Below are positions 17,264 to 26,827 of a DNA stretch of 64,000 nt, piece after piece. The stretch spans positions 3,596,001 through 3,660,000 of the forward strand of contig CP104793.1 of assembly GCA_025916135.1 (NCBI GenBank), in the 5' to 3' direction. The DNA comes from Rhodobacteraceae bacterium D3-12 (lineage in GTDB: Bacteria; Pseudomonadota; Alphaproteobacteria; Rhodobacterales; Rhodobacteraceae). The notes beneath the pieces are model-generated. The model was not told the origin of the DNA and did not search any database. It saw nothing but the letters and a program-made list of their open reading frames with translations. Positions within the stretch are counted from its first letter, which is position 1; every line of letters begins with the position of its first letter. The translations under genes and the position numbers were made by a program.

Positions 17264-20242
17264 TCAAGCTGCTGAGATTTTGCAGAGAGTACACTTGGTC
17301 TCCTGCATCTGCGTGACCGAGTCGTAGCCATAGGTCTGGGCCGTGTTGGTGCTTTCGCCCAACACATACGGGTCGGCACCGTCGGGGTATTTATCCCTCA
17401 GATCCGCGCCCTGGAAATGACCGCCAAAGTGGAACGGCATAAAGGCAACGCCCTCACCGACCCGCTCTGTCACCATCGCCATGACCTTGACCTTGCCGCC
17501 TTCCGGCCCTTCGACCCAACATTGCGCGCCGTCCCGCACACCAAGGTTATTGGCGTCACGCGGGTGGATTTCGACGAACATGTCCTGTTGAAGCTCGGCA
17601 AGCCACGGGTTCGACCGGGTTTCTTCCCCGCCGCCCTCGTATTCCACCAATCGACCAGAGGTCAGGATGATCGGATACTCCTTGCTAAAGTCGTTCTTCT
17701 GGATCGACGCATACATGGTCGGAAGCCGATAGAACTTGCGGTCCTCATAGGTCGGATAATCCGCCACCAGATCACGCCGTGGCGTGTACAATGGCTCGCG
17801 GTGGATCGGCACCGGATCGGGGAAGGTCCACACAACCGCCCGCGCCTTGGCGTTGCCAAAGGGCGCACACTCGTGCTTGATCGCCACCCGCTGAATACCG
17901 CCCGACAGGTCGGTTTTCCAGTTCACCTTGGCCACTTTGGCGTCATAGTCCGACGGGAACGGCGACATGCCGGCTTCACCGACCTCCGCCGTGTAATCCG
18001 CAAAACCATCAACGCCGGCTGCTTTGGCGATATAGGCGCGCTCACCATCCGTCAGGTCGGTGTGCCAGCCCAGATCCTTGAGCATCTGATAGGTGAATTC
18101 CGGGTATCCGTCCTGAATCTCGGAATTCGCGCTATAAACGCCTTCGGCCAACAGGTTGTCACCGTCCCGCTCGACACCAAACCGCGCCCGGAAGGTCAAA
18201 CCACCCTCGGAAACAGGTTTCGACATGTCATAGAGGTTCGGCGTGCCGGGGTGGTTCAACTCCGGCGTGCCCCAACTCGGCCATGGCAGACCATAGTAAT
18301 CGCCATCCGCCGGACCGCCAATCGCCTGAAGCGTGGTGCGGTCAAACGTATGCTGGTTGGCCATGTGCTTCTTGATCCGCTCAGGGCTCTGGCCGGTGTA
18401 ACCGATGGTCCACATGCCCGTGTTGATCTCGCGCAGCGTGTCCTCGGCATCCGGGGTTAGCCCGTCCTCCTCCAACTTGATGTTGCGGAACATACGGTCA
18501 TGAAAGCCGAACTTCTTCGAGAACAGAGCGATGATCTCCTGATCAGGCTTGGACTCGAACAACGGCGCGACAACCTGCTCACGCCATTGCAGCGAGCGGT
18601 TCGATGCGGTGACAGAGCCACGCGTCTCGAACTGCGTTGCCGCCGGCAACAGGTAACACCCGTCGGTCCGGTCATGCAGAACGGCGGAAACGGTGGGATA
18701 CGGGTCGATCACGACCAGCATGTCCAGCTTTTCCATCGCCGTCTTCATCTCCGGCCCGCGCGTTTGGCTGTTCGGGGCATGACCCCACAGAACCATGGCA
18801 CGCACCTTGTCGGGGTTGTCCATGTTGTCGGGGTCTTCCAACACACCGTCAATCCAGCGCGACACCGGAATCCCGGTGAGGTTCTGAAGCGACTTTTCCT
18901 TGCCGTCGGCGCCTTTGACTTTGGCGAACTGACCGGCCAGCCACTCGGAATCCTCTTGCCAGACCCGCGCCCAATGCGCCCATGCGCCTTTGGACAGGCC
19001 ATAGTAACCGGGCAAGGTGTGGCTCAGCACGCCCAGATCGGTCGCGCCCTGCACGTTGTCGTGGCCGCGGAAGATATTGGTGCCGCCGCCGCTGGTGCCC
19101 ATATTGCCCAGCGCAAGTTGCAGGATACAGTAGGCCCGCGTGTTGTTGTTGCCGTTGGTGTGCTGCGTGCCACCCATACACCAGATCAAGGTGCCGGGGC
19201 GGTTGTTCGCCATGGTCCGCGCCACGCGCTTAAGCTGGCTACCGGGGGTGCCGGTCACACGTTCGACCTCTTCGGGGGTCCACTTGGCCACTTCCTCGCG
19301 GATCTGGTCCATGCCCCAAACACGGGTGCGGATGAACTCCTTGTCCTCCCAACCGTTCTCGAAGATGTGGTAAAGGATACCCCAGACCAGCGCCACATCC
19401 GTGCCCGGACGGAAGCGCACATATTCATCCGCATGCGCAGCGGTGCGCGTAAAGCGCGGATCGCACACGATCAGCGGCGCATTGTTCTGCTCTTTCGCGC
19501 GCAAAACATGCAACAGCGAAACAGGGTGCGCCTCGGCAGGGTTGCCGCCGATGATAAAGATGGCCTTGGAGTTGTGGATGTCGTTGTAGCTGTTGGTCAT
19601 GGCGCCGTAGCCCCATGTATTCGCAACACCCGCAACCGTGGTCGAATGGCAAATCCGCGCCTGATGGTCCACGTTGTTTGTGCCCCAATAGGCGGCAAAC
19701 TTGCGGAACAAATAGGCCTGTTCGTTGGAATGCTTCGCACTGCCCAGCCAATAAACGCTGTCAGGGCCGCTTTCCTCGCGGATTTTCATCATGCCGTCGC
19801 CGATCTCGTCGATCGCCTGTTCCCAGCTGATGCGCTTCCACTCTCCACCCTCTTTCTTCATCGGGTATTTGAGACGGCGCTCGCCGTGGGCATGTTCGCG
19901 CACACTTGCTCCCTTGGCGCAATGCGCACCGAGGTTGAACGGGCTATCCCAGCCGGGCTCCTGCCCGACCCAGACACCGTTCGACACTTCGGCCACAACC
20001 GTGCAGCCAACCGAACAATGTGTGCAAATTGATTTCCTGAGTTCGACGGCTCCTGTCGCCGTCGCGGCCGCATTGGCCTTTTGAACCGTGCCGCCGGTCG
20101 CTGCAACCGCGGCCAAACCGCCAATCGCCAGCCCCGACCCGCGCAAAAATGCGCGCCGGTCTACCGAAGCGTTCGCCGCTTCAGACAGGATACTTGTCCG
20201 CTGGGAGCGTCTCGCAACCCCGTTGGTCTTTTTCCTAAGCAT
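17264..20242 (-). CDS. Formate dehydrogenase alpha subunit (Mo/W-bis-PGD, Cys type)
   Basis: 992 residues. Twin-arginine signal around residues 29-30 (RRAFLRGSG), so exported folded. A 4Fe-4S cluster is bound by Cys73, Cys76, Cys80 and Cys108. The active-site metal ligand is Cys198 in ARICHS with His199 following; it is a Cys, not Sec, enzyme. The C-terminal domain is the molybdopterin-dinucleotide-binding fold. It oxidises formate to CO2 in the periplasm with the beta and gamma subunits. The tungstate importer nearby suggests W rather than Mo, as inferred for related FDHs. Confidence 0.95.
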   Translation of the reverse strand: MLRKKTNGVARRSQRTSILSEAANASVDRRAFLRGSGLAIGGLAAVAATGGTVQKANAAATATGAVELRKSICTHCSVGCTVVAEVSNGVWVGQEPGWDSPFNLGAHCAKGASVREHAHGERRLKYPMKKEGGEWKRISWEQAIDEIGDGMMKIREESGPDSVYWLGSAKHSNEQAYLFRKFAAYWGTNNVDHQARICHSTTVAGVANTWGYGAMTNSYNDIHNSKAIFIIGGNPAEAHPVSLLHVLRAKEQNNAPLIVCDPRFTRTAAHADEYVRFRPGTDVALVWGILYHIFENGWEDKEFIRTRVWGMDQIREEVAKWTPEEVERVTGTPGSQLKRVARTMANNRPGTLIWCMGGTQHTNGNNNTRAYCILQLALGNMGTSGGGTNIFRGHDNVQGATDLGVLSHTLPGYYGLSKGAWAHWARVWQEDSEWLAGQFAKVKGADGKEKSLQNLTGIPVSRWIDGVLEDPDNMDNPDKVRAMVLWGHAPNSQTRGPEMKTAMEKLDMLVVIDPYPTVSAVLHDRTDGCYLLPAATQFETRGSVTASNRSLQWREQVVAPLFESKPDQEIIALFSKKFGFHDRMFRNIKLEEDGLTPDAEDTLREINTGMWTIGYTGQSPERIKKHMANQHTFDRTTLQAIGGPADGDYYGLPWPSWGTPELNHPGTPNLYDMSKPVSEGGLTFRARFGVERDGDNLLAEGVYSANSEIQDGYPEFTYQMLKDLGWHTDLTDGERAYIAKAAGVDGFADYTAEVGEAGMSPFPSDYDAKVAKVNWKTDLSGGIQRVAIKHECAPFGNAKARAVVWTFPDPVPIHREPLYTPRRDLVADYPTYEDRKFYRLPTMYASIQKNDFSKEYPIILTSGRLVEYEGGGEETRSNPWLAELQQDMFVEIHPRDANNLGVRDGAQCWVEGPEGGKVKVMAMVTERVGEGVAFMPFHFGGHFQGADLRDKYPDGADPYVLGESTNTAQTYGYDSVTQMQETKCTLCKISAA

Positions 20243-20361
20243 GTTTCTCTCTCCCTTGCGTGCGGAAAATTCCGCTAGCTTGGTCTCGATGTTATGGAAC
20301 CGAACAGTCGGGCGTCACGCAACCAGTCGCCAATTCCGCTTCTTGTTAACCTCGTCCGGTC

Positions 20362-20547
20362 CTAAAACCGGGCGCTGTCGAAATATGCGCGCGTATGCGC
20401 GGTGTCCTGCATCTTGTCCGATGTCAGGTCTGGCTCAGCCGCTTCTGCCGCTGATCCGCTGGCGGCAACTGCCACCGCCGCTGCGGGCGCTGCCGTTCCG
20501 GCCAGTTTCAAAAAATCCCGGCGGCTCGCCTTGGTTTTTTCTGTCAT
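20362..20547 (-). CDS. Formate dehydrogenase region Tat-target small protein
   Basis: 61 residues from an ATG with AGGGAG upstream. N-terminal twin-arginine motif SRRDFLKLAG followed by a long Ala-rich hydrophobic stretch and a short mature tail ending FDSARF. This matches the small Tat-signal protein found between TorD and FDH alpha genes in many proteobacteria. Role unproven; perhaps an export or assembly helper of the alpha subunit. Confidence 0.85.
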   Translation of the reverse strand: MTEKTKASRRDFLKLAGTAAPAAAVAVAASGSAAEAAEPDLTSDKMQDTAHTRAYFDSARF

Positions 20548-20624
20548 CAAGGGTCTCCCTTTGATTGGTTCTGACGACATTGCCGCCACTCGTTTGCGGA
20601 TCGCTCCGCGGTGAAAGAAACGGA

Positions 20625-21233
20625 TCACTCCGCTCCCAATCGAAACCCTTCGGTCTCAATATCCATGAACGCCTTGCCCACCGTCCCGACCGAGGCATAG
20701 AAAACCGAATTCTTGGCCTCCTCCAGATCGCTGTAAAAATGCCCGGCCCAAGGCGCGATGTGGCGGTTAAAGAACGTCTTTTGATCCTCAAGGCTCGCCG
20801 GGCTGCCAAACCGCCCGACGATCAACGCGCCCATCATCTCCATCAAACTGGCAATGTTGTCCTCGGGTTCAAACACATTCTCGGCCCGCTCCAACCCGCG
20901 CGCATTCATATCCTTGCGCAAGGTGGCCAGCGGTTTTTCGTTCAAAAACCCGGTCAGATAATAACTCGCATAAGGCAGCAACTCGCCCCGGCCCAACCCG
21001 ATAAACAGCTTGTTGTATTCGCTCTCCACCGCCTTGGGCTTGGTCACTTTCGCGACCCGCGACAGCGTGCCAACGGCCTCGCCCAATGGGCTTTCATCCC
21101 CGCTCAGCCCGGCCGATTGCGACAGCAGCATCTCATCCGGCGGCCCGGCCAAAAGCAGACCCAGAAAATTATAGAGATCGGCACGTAGCCGATCCTCATG
21201 AGCAATCGCCGTATTGTCCAAAACTGCGCTCAT
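20625..21233 (-). CDS. TorD/DmsD-family molecular chaperone
   Basis: 202 residues, all-helical TorD fold. The family signature is visible as EYNKLFIGLGRGELLPYASY, with a later EPEDNIASLMEMM. Such chaperones bind the Tat signal of a molybdo-/tungsto-enzyme and hold it for cofactor insertion before export; here the client is FDH alpha and possibly the small Tat protein. Start overlaps the DUF3306 stop (ATGA). Confidence 0.9.
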   Translation of the reverse strand: MSAVLDNTAIAHEDRLRADLYNFLGLLLAGPPDEMLLSQSAGLSGDESPLGEAVGTLSRVAKVTKPKAVESEYNKLFIGLGRGELLPYASYYLTGFLNEKPLATLRKDMNARGLERAENVFEPEDNIASLMEMMGALIVGRFGSPASLEDQKTFFNRHIAPWAGHFYSDLEEAKNSVFYASVGTVGKAFMDIETEGFRLGAE

Positions 21234-21898
21234 CCCGTCCTCTGTTCGTCAAACGTAAATGCCATCCGCCGCAATCCCGGCGTTGGCGCTATGTCTTCGG
21301 CCTCGACCGGCTCGGATTGCACCAACACGCTCTCCGCCTCCGGTTGCTCTACCAAGCTGGCCACAGGCCTGCCCTCAGGTTTGCGCACAGTCTCAACTAC
21401 GGGCTCAACTACAGTTTCAACCACGGGCTCATCCGGCTCCGCGCTCTGCTCCTCACCCGCATCCGCTTCCGGCTCCAACTCAGCCGCCGCTTCGCCCTCC
21501 GCTTCGGCCTGCCGTGCCATCTCCTCGACGTGCGCCAACATGCCCTTGCCCACCTGATAGGCGCTCTGCAGGTTCTCGACACACATCGCCGCGTCGGTGA
21601 AATCCTCGCCATAGTCAACCAACCCGTCGACATTCGCCAACACCGGGTTCACCCGCCACAACTGGCGCAGCGCCCGCGTCTTCAACCGCTCCGGCACCGC
21701 ATCGCTCAAGAACGCGCGAAAATCATCGCCCTCGCCCATTTCTTCGGGCACGGGCAAATCAAACTCGGCCAGCAACTCCTCGTCGGTCTTTTCCGCCAGC
21801 GCCGCCTCGGCCTCGGCCTTTTGCGCGACCTCTTCGGCACGCTGCAACGCGGCTTCTTCTGCCGCCACGGCTGCCTTGCGCTTGGACCAGACGCTCAT
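21230..21898 (-). CDS. DUF3306 domain-containing protein
   Basis: 222 residues. N-terminal WSKRKAAVAAEEAA coiled segment, the conserved core PEEMGEGDDFRAFLSDAVPE and LRQLWRVNPVLANVDGL, then a long acidic Glu/Ala/Val-rich tail of low complexity. A companion of periplasmic formate dehydrogenases, function unknown. Overlaps DUF3305 and TorD by ATGA. Confidence 0.85.
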   Translation of the reverse strand: MSVWSKRKAAVAAEEAALQRAEEVAQKAEAEAALAEKTDEELLAEFDLPVPEEMGEGDDFRAFLSDAVPERLKTRALRQLWRVNPVLANVDGLVDYGEDFTDAAMCVENLQSAYQVGKGMLAHVEEMARQAEAEGEAAAELEPEADAGEEQSAEPDEPVVETVVEPVVETVRKPEGRPVASLVEQPEAESVLVQSEPVEAEDIAPTPGLRRMAFTFDEQRTG

Positions 21899-22461
21899 TG
21901 AATGCGCCCCTTCTTCAACAACGTCGGCGAGCGATATACATCCGACACCTGCGAAATCCGCGGATCGCCGACACCGTCTTCAACCAGATCGGTGCGTTTC
22001 TCGTCACGGCGGCGTTTCACGAACACCTCGTCTTGATGATAGGCCTCGACGAACTCGCGCACCCAGGCAACCAACCCGTGCGGCATCGGCACCTTCTCGA
22101 CGATCTCCTCACCACTGTCGGTGTAATCCTGCGCCTCATAAGGCGACGCCGTGACCAGCAAAACCTCCAGCGGCTCCTCGCCCATGCCTTCGCGCATCAC
22201 GACGTAAACGCTGGGAACCTCTGCCGACAATCCATGCAGATATGCCTCGGTCTCCGCCCCGTGCAATTCCATGTGAAGCGTTGCCGCGTGGAACTCCACC
22301 GCCTCACCTTCACGGCGCATCTCGCGCCACTCGGCGGGGCCGGCTCCGGGCAGAACGGCAACGGCTGTCCACGACCACGGCACCCAGCGCGTCACGCCCG
22401 GCGCTTTGCGCAGGACAATACCCAACGGTATCGCCTGATACATGTCTGGATTGTGGATCAA
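21895..22461 (-). CDS. DUF3305 domain-containing protein
   Basis: 188 residues. The TTG at 22461 is preferred because it has a strong GGGAGGAG eight bases upstream; the first ATG (22443) has none. Core segments MYQAIPLGIVLRKA, VLLVTASPYEAQDY and VREFVEAYHQDEVFVKRRR are typical of DUF3305. First gene of the minus-strand FDH operon. Function unknown. Confidence 0.85.
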   Translation of the reverse strand: MIHNPDMYQAIPLGIVLRKAPGVTRWVPWSWTAVAVLPGAGPAEWREMRREGEAVEFHAATLHMELHGAETEAYLHGLSAEVPSVYVVMREGMGEEPLEVLLVTASPYEAQDYTDSGEEIVEKVPMPHGLVAWVREFVEAYHQDEVFVKRRRDEKRTDLVEDGVGDPRISQVSDVYRSPTLLKKGRIQ

Positions 22462-22803
22462 CCCGCTACTCCTCCCGTTGCCTTATTCTGCGACAGGCGG
22501 CGCGCGGCTCAAAGGGCTGATTGCCCGTGCGGATCAATACACCCCTTTCGTGGTCACTTTGGGCAAGTTGCACCCGCCACCACCCCGCATCAGGACGAAT
22601 TGTCCAATACGACAAAAACACTCGGGAAACCGATGCAGTGCAGCATTTCCGAATCACCTTGGCGAATCACCTCGCAAATCTCCCGATCGCGCCCCGACGG
22701 GGCTGACAAAACCGGTTGTCGCGCCCCTCGAATCAAGGCTACCTGTAAGGCGGAGACGGCACGGGACACGCGTTTATCGCAGCCCCCGAACCTTGGGGAA
22801 AAC
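22462..22803. promoter_or_regulatory. Divergent regulatory region of the FDH operon and 4Fe-4S protein
   Basis: About 340 bp without a gene. It contains the palindrome GGACGAATTGTCC (22593-22605), a related weaker site GGGCAAGTTGCAC at 22561-22573, an A-tract plus CTCGGG (22612-22626), and a 9-bp direct repeat GAATCACCT at 22651-22659 and 22664-22672 (13-bp period). Palindrome and A-tract/CTCGGG recur upstream of tupB. No clear -10/-35 pair could be fixed. Confidence 0.55.
22593..22605. promoter_or_regulatory. Palindromic operator candidate, FDH copy
   Basis: GGAC-GAATT-GTCC. It differs by one base from GGAC-AAATT-GTCC at 30762-30774 before tupB. It lies 132 bp before the DUF3305 start, against 146 bp between the tup site and the tupB start. 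Confidence 0.6.
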
Positions 22804-24765
22804 ATGGCTAAAACACTGATAACATGCGATTGTTTGGGCACTCAGCAGATCGACACTGCGGGGCTCGCCAACGCCACCGGCCTCGAGGTCGCAACCCCCT
22901 GCACGGCGCTCTGCACCACTCAAATCGACCGCGCCGCCGCCGCCCTCAATACGGGCGATGCGATTTTTTGCTGCACCCAACAAACCCGCGTTTTCGATGC
23001 TCTGGCAGAGGAGCTCGGCACCGCCCCCGCCCCCACACTCGACCTGCGCGACCGCGCCGGGTGGAGCGCGGACACCGCCTCGAAACTACCCAAAATGTCC
23101 GCGCTCGTGGCCGAAGCAACCCTGCCCGCCCCCGTCACCAAGACCCGCGATGTTATCTCCGAAGGGTTGTGCCTCATCCTCGGCCCTGCCGAAACCGCCC
23201 TCGATGCGGCGTCACAACTCAGCAGCTTCCTAAGCGTCACGGTCCTGCTCGATAGCGCCGAATTTCAGCCCGACACCCTGCCCGACACGCCCGCTTTCGA
23301 CGTGGTCATCGGCACTCTGCGCAACGCCAGTGGCGCGTTTGGCGGCTTCAATGTCACCATCGACAATCTGCAACAGATCGAACCGGGTGGGCGCGGCGCA
23401 CATGCGCTCACACCGCCGCAAAACGGCGGTCGCTCGCAATGCGACATCCTGCTTGATCTGACCGGCAACACCCCGCTGTTTCCGGCCCCCGACAAGCGCG
23501 AAGGTTACCTGCGTGCCGATCCCGCGCATGCGCCCTCGGTCGGGGCGGCGATCCTCGCGGCCTCCGCCCTGATCGGCACCTTTGAGAAGCCGCTCTATGT
23601 GCGGGCCGAACCCCTGCTCTGCGCCCATTCGCGGGCCGAACAGTCCGGGTGTAACCGCTGCATTGACCTCTGCCCGACCGGCGCGATCACCCCCTCGGGC
23701 GATCACGTCAGCGTCGATCCGATGATCTGCGCTGGCTGCGGTGCCTGTTCCTCGGTCTGCCCCTCCGGCGCGATCACCTATGACGCGCCCCCGGTCGATC
23801 TCACCATGCGCCGGGTGCAGACGTTGGCGCAGGCCTATCTTGACGCTGGCGGCACCGCGCCCCGCCTCATGGTCTCCGACGCCCACGGCGCCGAGATGGT
23901 GCGCCTCTCTGCCCGCCATGGCCGCGGTCTGCCTGCCGATGTCATCCCGATGGAGGTTCCGGCCCTCAACCTCTTCGGCCATGCCGAGGCGCTCGCCGCC
24001 CTCGCCGCCGGGTTCACGTCGGTCGCGCTCCTGCCCGGCCCGTCCACCGACCGCGACGCGCTCGCCGCGCAAATCGCCCTCGCCGCGGCCATGTCCGCCG
24101 GCCACCCCGTCACCCTCCTCGACACCACCGACCCCGAGGCGATGGAGGACGCGCTCTACGACACACCCGCCCCAACGCCGCCGATTGCGCCGATCCGCCC
24201 CATGGGCACCCGCCGCCAGATCACCCGCCAAGCCGCCCGCGCCCTCAACCCCGAGAGCGAAACACTCCCTCTGCCAGACGGCGCGCCCTATGGCGCCGTG
24301 CTGGTCAACACCGACAGCTGCACGCTCTGCCTGTCTTGTGTGTCGCTCTGCCCCTCTGGCGCTCTGGCCGACAACCCCGACATGCCGCAACTCAGGTTTC
24401 AGGAAGACGCCTGCTTGCAATGCGGCCTCTGCTCCAACATCTGCCCCGAAGACGCGATCACCTACGCGCCGCAACTAGATCTCACCGATGCCGCCCTGAC
24501 TCAGCAGGTCTTGAACGAGGAAGAACCCTTCGCCTGCGTCGAATGCGGCGCGCTCTTCGGCGTCAAATCCACCGTCGAACGCATCACCGAAAAGCTCGCC
24601 TCACATTCGATGTTTCAAGACGCCAACGCCCTGCGCATGATCCAGATGTGCGACGATTGCCGCGTCAACGCCCAGTTCCATTCGCAAAACAACCCCTTCA
24701 CCGGCAAGGAACGCCCGCGCCCGCGCACCACCGATGACTACCTGAGCAAACGGCGCGATCACTGA
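22804..24765 (+). CDS. 4Fe-4S-binding protein of the FDH island (multi-cluster ferredoxin)
   Basis: 653 residues from an ATG preceded by GGGGAA. Four classical 4Fe-4S motifs occur in two pairs: CNRCIDLCPTG and CAGCGACSSVCPSG near 280-310, CTLCLSCVSLCPSG and CLQCGLCSNICPED near 505-550. Further cysteines follow (CVECG, CDDC). No signal peptide, so cytoplasmic. A standard neighbour of Cys-type FDH in Rhodobacterales; perhaps an electron-transfer or cofactor-assembly factor. Convergent with the cytochrome gene, overlapping it by 7 bp. Confidence 0.87.
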   Translation: MAKTLITCDCLGTQQIDTAGLANATGLEVATPCTALCTTQIDRAAAALNTGDAIFCCTQQTRVFDALAEELGTAPAPTLDLRDRAGWSADTASKLPKMSALVAEATLPAPVTKTRDVISEGLCLILGPAETALDAASQLSSFLSVTVLLDSAEFQPDTLPDTPAFDVVIGTLRNASGAFGGFNVTIDNLQQIEPGGRGAHALTPPQNGGRSQCDILLDLTGNTPLFPAPDKREGYLRADPAHAPSVGAAILAASALIGTFEKPLYVRAEPLLCAHSRAEQSGCNRCIDLCPTGAITPSGDHVSVDPMICAGCGACSSVCPSGAITYDAPPVDLTMRRVQTLAQAYLDAGGTAPRLMVSDAHGAEMVRLSARHGRGLPADVIPMEVPALNLFGHAEALAALAAGFTSVALLPGPSTDRDALAAQIALAAAMSAGHPVTLLDTTDPEAMEDALYDTPAPTPPIAPIRPMGTRRQITRQAARALNPESETLPLPDGAPYGAVLVNTDSCTLCLSCVSLCPSGALADNPDMPQLRFQEDACLQCGLCSNICPEDAITYAPQLDLTDAALTQQVLNEEEPFACVECGALFGVKSTVERITEKLASHSMFQDANALRMIQMCDDCRVNAQFHSQNNPFTGKERPRPRTTDDYLSKRRDH

Positions 24766-25502
24766 TGCTCAAGCGGCTTCCCAAGATTGGCCGGGGTCAT
24801 CCCGGTGACATAGGCCATGATCGCCTCGACCTCTTCCATGGTCATCACCACCGGCGCAATCGGCGATGGCCGCTCCTCGGCAAACGGCTCGGTCACATCC
24901 TCGATCTGGGTGAAGGCCGGATGCGGGTTCAACGCGTAAAACGCGGCAAACCGCCCCTCCCAATCCGGCAGGCTGCGCAACACGGCAAAGCTCGGCGTCG
25001 ATCCGATCCCGCCAAGACCCGATTGGCGCGCCACAACGTGACAGCGCCCGCATTTCGCGCGACTTGCCCGCAATCCCAACGCAACATCGCCCGACGGCGC
25101 CACCGCAACGGCCTCGACCACCGCCACCTCTGGCGCGCTGAACATCGCCGCGCCCTCTGGTGCAAAGCCGAACACCGTCCGCTGCCCCACATCCGAGCGC
25201 AGCCACTTCACCAAGCGCCCGGTTCCGGCATGCCCCTCGCTCACCACCTTGATATGCCAAACCTCGCCAATGCCCCGAAACACCGCCCGCCCCTCGCTGC
25301 CAAAGATCAGGTCCGGCGCATCGCCCGCCCCGACAACCTCGACCCTCACTTGCGTTTTCAACGAAAACCGCGGCAGGATATGGCGCATCAACCCGGTCTG
25401 TTCCAAGCGGTCCGGAACATGCACCCGAACCAACCTCTCCTCGGCCCCCGCCCGCAATGGCAAAAGCAACCCGAGTATCATAAGCCAAACACATATGCGC
25501 AT
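24759..25502 (-). CDS. Periplasmic cytochrome c-type protein with N-terminal binding-protein-like region
   Basis: 247 residues. Signal peptide ends at AGAEE. Residues about 20-130 look like a truncated solute-binding or quinoprotein-associated domain (VEVVGAGDAPDLIFG), and the second half has one heme c site, CGRCH, with a candidate distal Met in MTMEEVEAIMAYV. The stop overlaps the end of the convergent 4Fe-4S gene. A second cytochrome c in the FDH island, besides the WD40 fusion. Exact family not recognised. Confidence 0.7.
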   Translation of the reverse strand: MRICVWLMILGLLLPLRAGAEERLVRVHVPDRLEQTGLMRHILPRFSLKTQVRVEVVGAGDAPDLIFGSEGRAVFRGIGEVWHIKVVSEGHAGTGRLVKWLRSDVGQRTVFGFAPEGAAMFSAPEVAVVEAVAVAPSGDVALGLRASRAKCGRCHVVARQSGLGGIGSTPSFAVLRSLPDWEGRFAAFYALNPHPAFTQIEDVTEPFAEERPSPIAPVVMTMEEVEAIMAYVTGMTPANLGKPLEHQ

Positions 25503-25561
25503 GGCCCCAGCCTAGGCGCGTCAAACACAACCCGTCAACAAAACACCACAGGAGCCACCCC

Positions 25562-25753
25562 ATGAGCGAGAGCTACAACATGTCGATGCGCAAATTCCTC
25601 AAACAGGTCGGCGTGACCTCGCAGCAGGCCATCGAAGAGGCGCTGCGCAACGCCCCCGAACCGGGCGGGCGCTATACCGCGACGGCCACCATCACCATCC
25701 CGGAACTGGGCCTCACCCACGAGGTTTCCGCCGACATCAAGCCCGAGGAATAA
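25562..25753 (+). CDS. DUF6494 family small protein
   Basis: 63 residues, starting MSESYNMSMRKFLKQVGVTS, soluble, with a C-terminal beta-rich part (YTATATITIPELGLTHEV). CAGGAG is upstream of the ATG. It precedes the Mrp gene by three bases, so the two are co-translated. Function unknown; recurs with Mrp and FDH genes in this group. Confidence 0.85.
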   Translation: MSESYNMSMRKFLKQVGVTSQQAIEEALRNAPEPGGRYTATATITIPELGLTHEVSADIKPEE

Positions 25754-25756
25754 TCC

Positions 25757-26827
25757 GTGAGTGCCAGCAGAGACGCCGTTCTAGAGGTCCTGAAATCCGT
25801 CACCGATCCGGTCGCCGGCGGCGATATCGTGTCCAGCGGCGTCATGCGTGCGCTCAACGTGGGCGACGATGGCACCGTGCGCTTCGTCATGGAAATCGCG
25901 CCCGATCATGCCAAATTGTTCGAAGCGGTGAAGGCCGAAGCCGAAGAAAAGCTGATGGCGCTTGATGGGGTGAGCAAAACCGCCATCGTGCTCACCGGGC
26001 AATCCGGCCCCGCCGCGCCGCCCGATCTCAAACCCCAAGCCAAAGCCGCGCCCGCCGGTCCCGAACGCATCCCCGGCGTGGCGCGTATCATCGCCATCGC
26101 CTCGGGCAAGGGCGGCGTGGGCAAATCCACCGTCGCCGCCAACCTCGCCTGTGCTTTGGCCGCCCAAGGGCGGCGCGTCGGCCTGCTCGACGCCGATGTC
26201 TATGGCCCGTCCCAGCCGCGTATGCTCGGCATTTCGGGCCGCCCGGCCAGCCCGGATGGCAAAACCATCCTGCCGATGCGCAACCACGGCGTCACCATGA
26301 TGTCCATCGGCCTGATGACCAACGAAGACCAAGCCGTCGTCTGGCGCGGCCCCATGCTGATGGGCGCGCTGCAACAGATGATGATGCAGGTGCAATGGGG
26401 CGCGCTCGATGTGCTTCTGGTCGATCTGCCGCCCGGCACCGGCGATGTGCAAATGACCCTTGCGCAAAAGGCCCACGTCGATGGCGCAATCGTCGTTTGC
26501 ACCCCCCAGGACATGGCCCTCTTGGATGCCCGCAAAGGCATTGACATGTTCAACCAGCTCAAGGTGCCGATCGTCGGGATGATCGAAAACATGAGCACGC
26601 ACATCTGCTCTCAATGCGGCCACGAGGAACACGTCTTCGGCCATGGCGGCGTCGCCGCCGAAGCGGCCAAGCTCGGCGTGCCCCTGCTCGCCGAAATCCC
26701 GCTCGACATGCAGATCCGCCTCGCCTCGGACGGCGGCGCACCGATCACCGTCTCGGCGCCCGACAGCAAACAATCCCGCGCGTTTCATGACGTGGCCAAT
26801 GCTCTCGTTGCGTGGGACAAAGCATGA
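25757..26827 (+). CDS. Mrp/NBP35-family Fe-S cluster carrier ATPase
   Basis: 356 residues from a GTG three bases after the DUF6494 stop. An N-terminal MIP18-like domain (1-85) is followed by a P-loop ATPase with deviant Walker A ASGKGGVGKST (115-125) and a CxxC pair in ICSQCGHEE that binds the shared cluster. It loads Fe-S clusters onto client proteins. Here the cluster-rich FDH subunits and 4Fe-4S protein are natural clients. Overlaps the next gene by ATGA. Confidence 0.93.
   Translation: MSASRDAVLEVLKSVTDPVAGGDIVSSGVMRALNVGDDGTVRFVMEIAPDHAKLFEAVKAEAEEKLMALDGVSKTAIVLTGQSGPAAPPDLKPQAKAAPAGPERIPGVARIIAIASGKGGVGKSTVAANLACALAAQGRRVGLLDADVYGPSQPRMLGISGRPASPDGKTILPMRNHGVTMMSIGLMTNEDQAVVWRGPMLMGALQQMMMQVQWGALDVLLVDLPPGTGDVQMTLAQKAHVDGAIVVCTPQDMALLDARKGIDMFNQLKVPIVGMIENMSTHICSQCGHEEHVFGHGGVAAEAAKLGVPLLAEIPLDMQIRLASDGGAPITVSAPDSKQSRAFHDVANALVAWDKA

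Noticed and set aside
17417-20032. Two large plus-strand ORFs under FDH alpha
   Set aside because: Mirror reading of a highly conserved enzyme; no start signals or motifs.
22462-22592. Molybdenum/tungsten cofactor riboswitch in the FDH leader
   Set aside because: I looked for a structured aptamer in the 130-nt leader and saw no convincing conserved stems; a covariance-model search would be needed.
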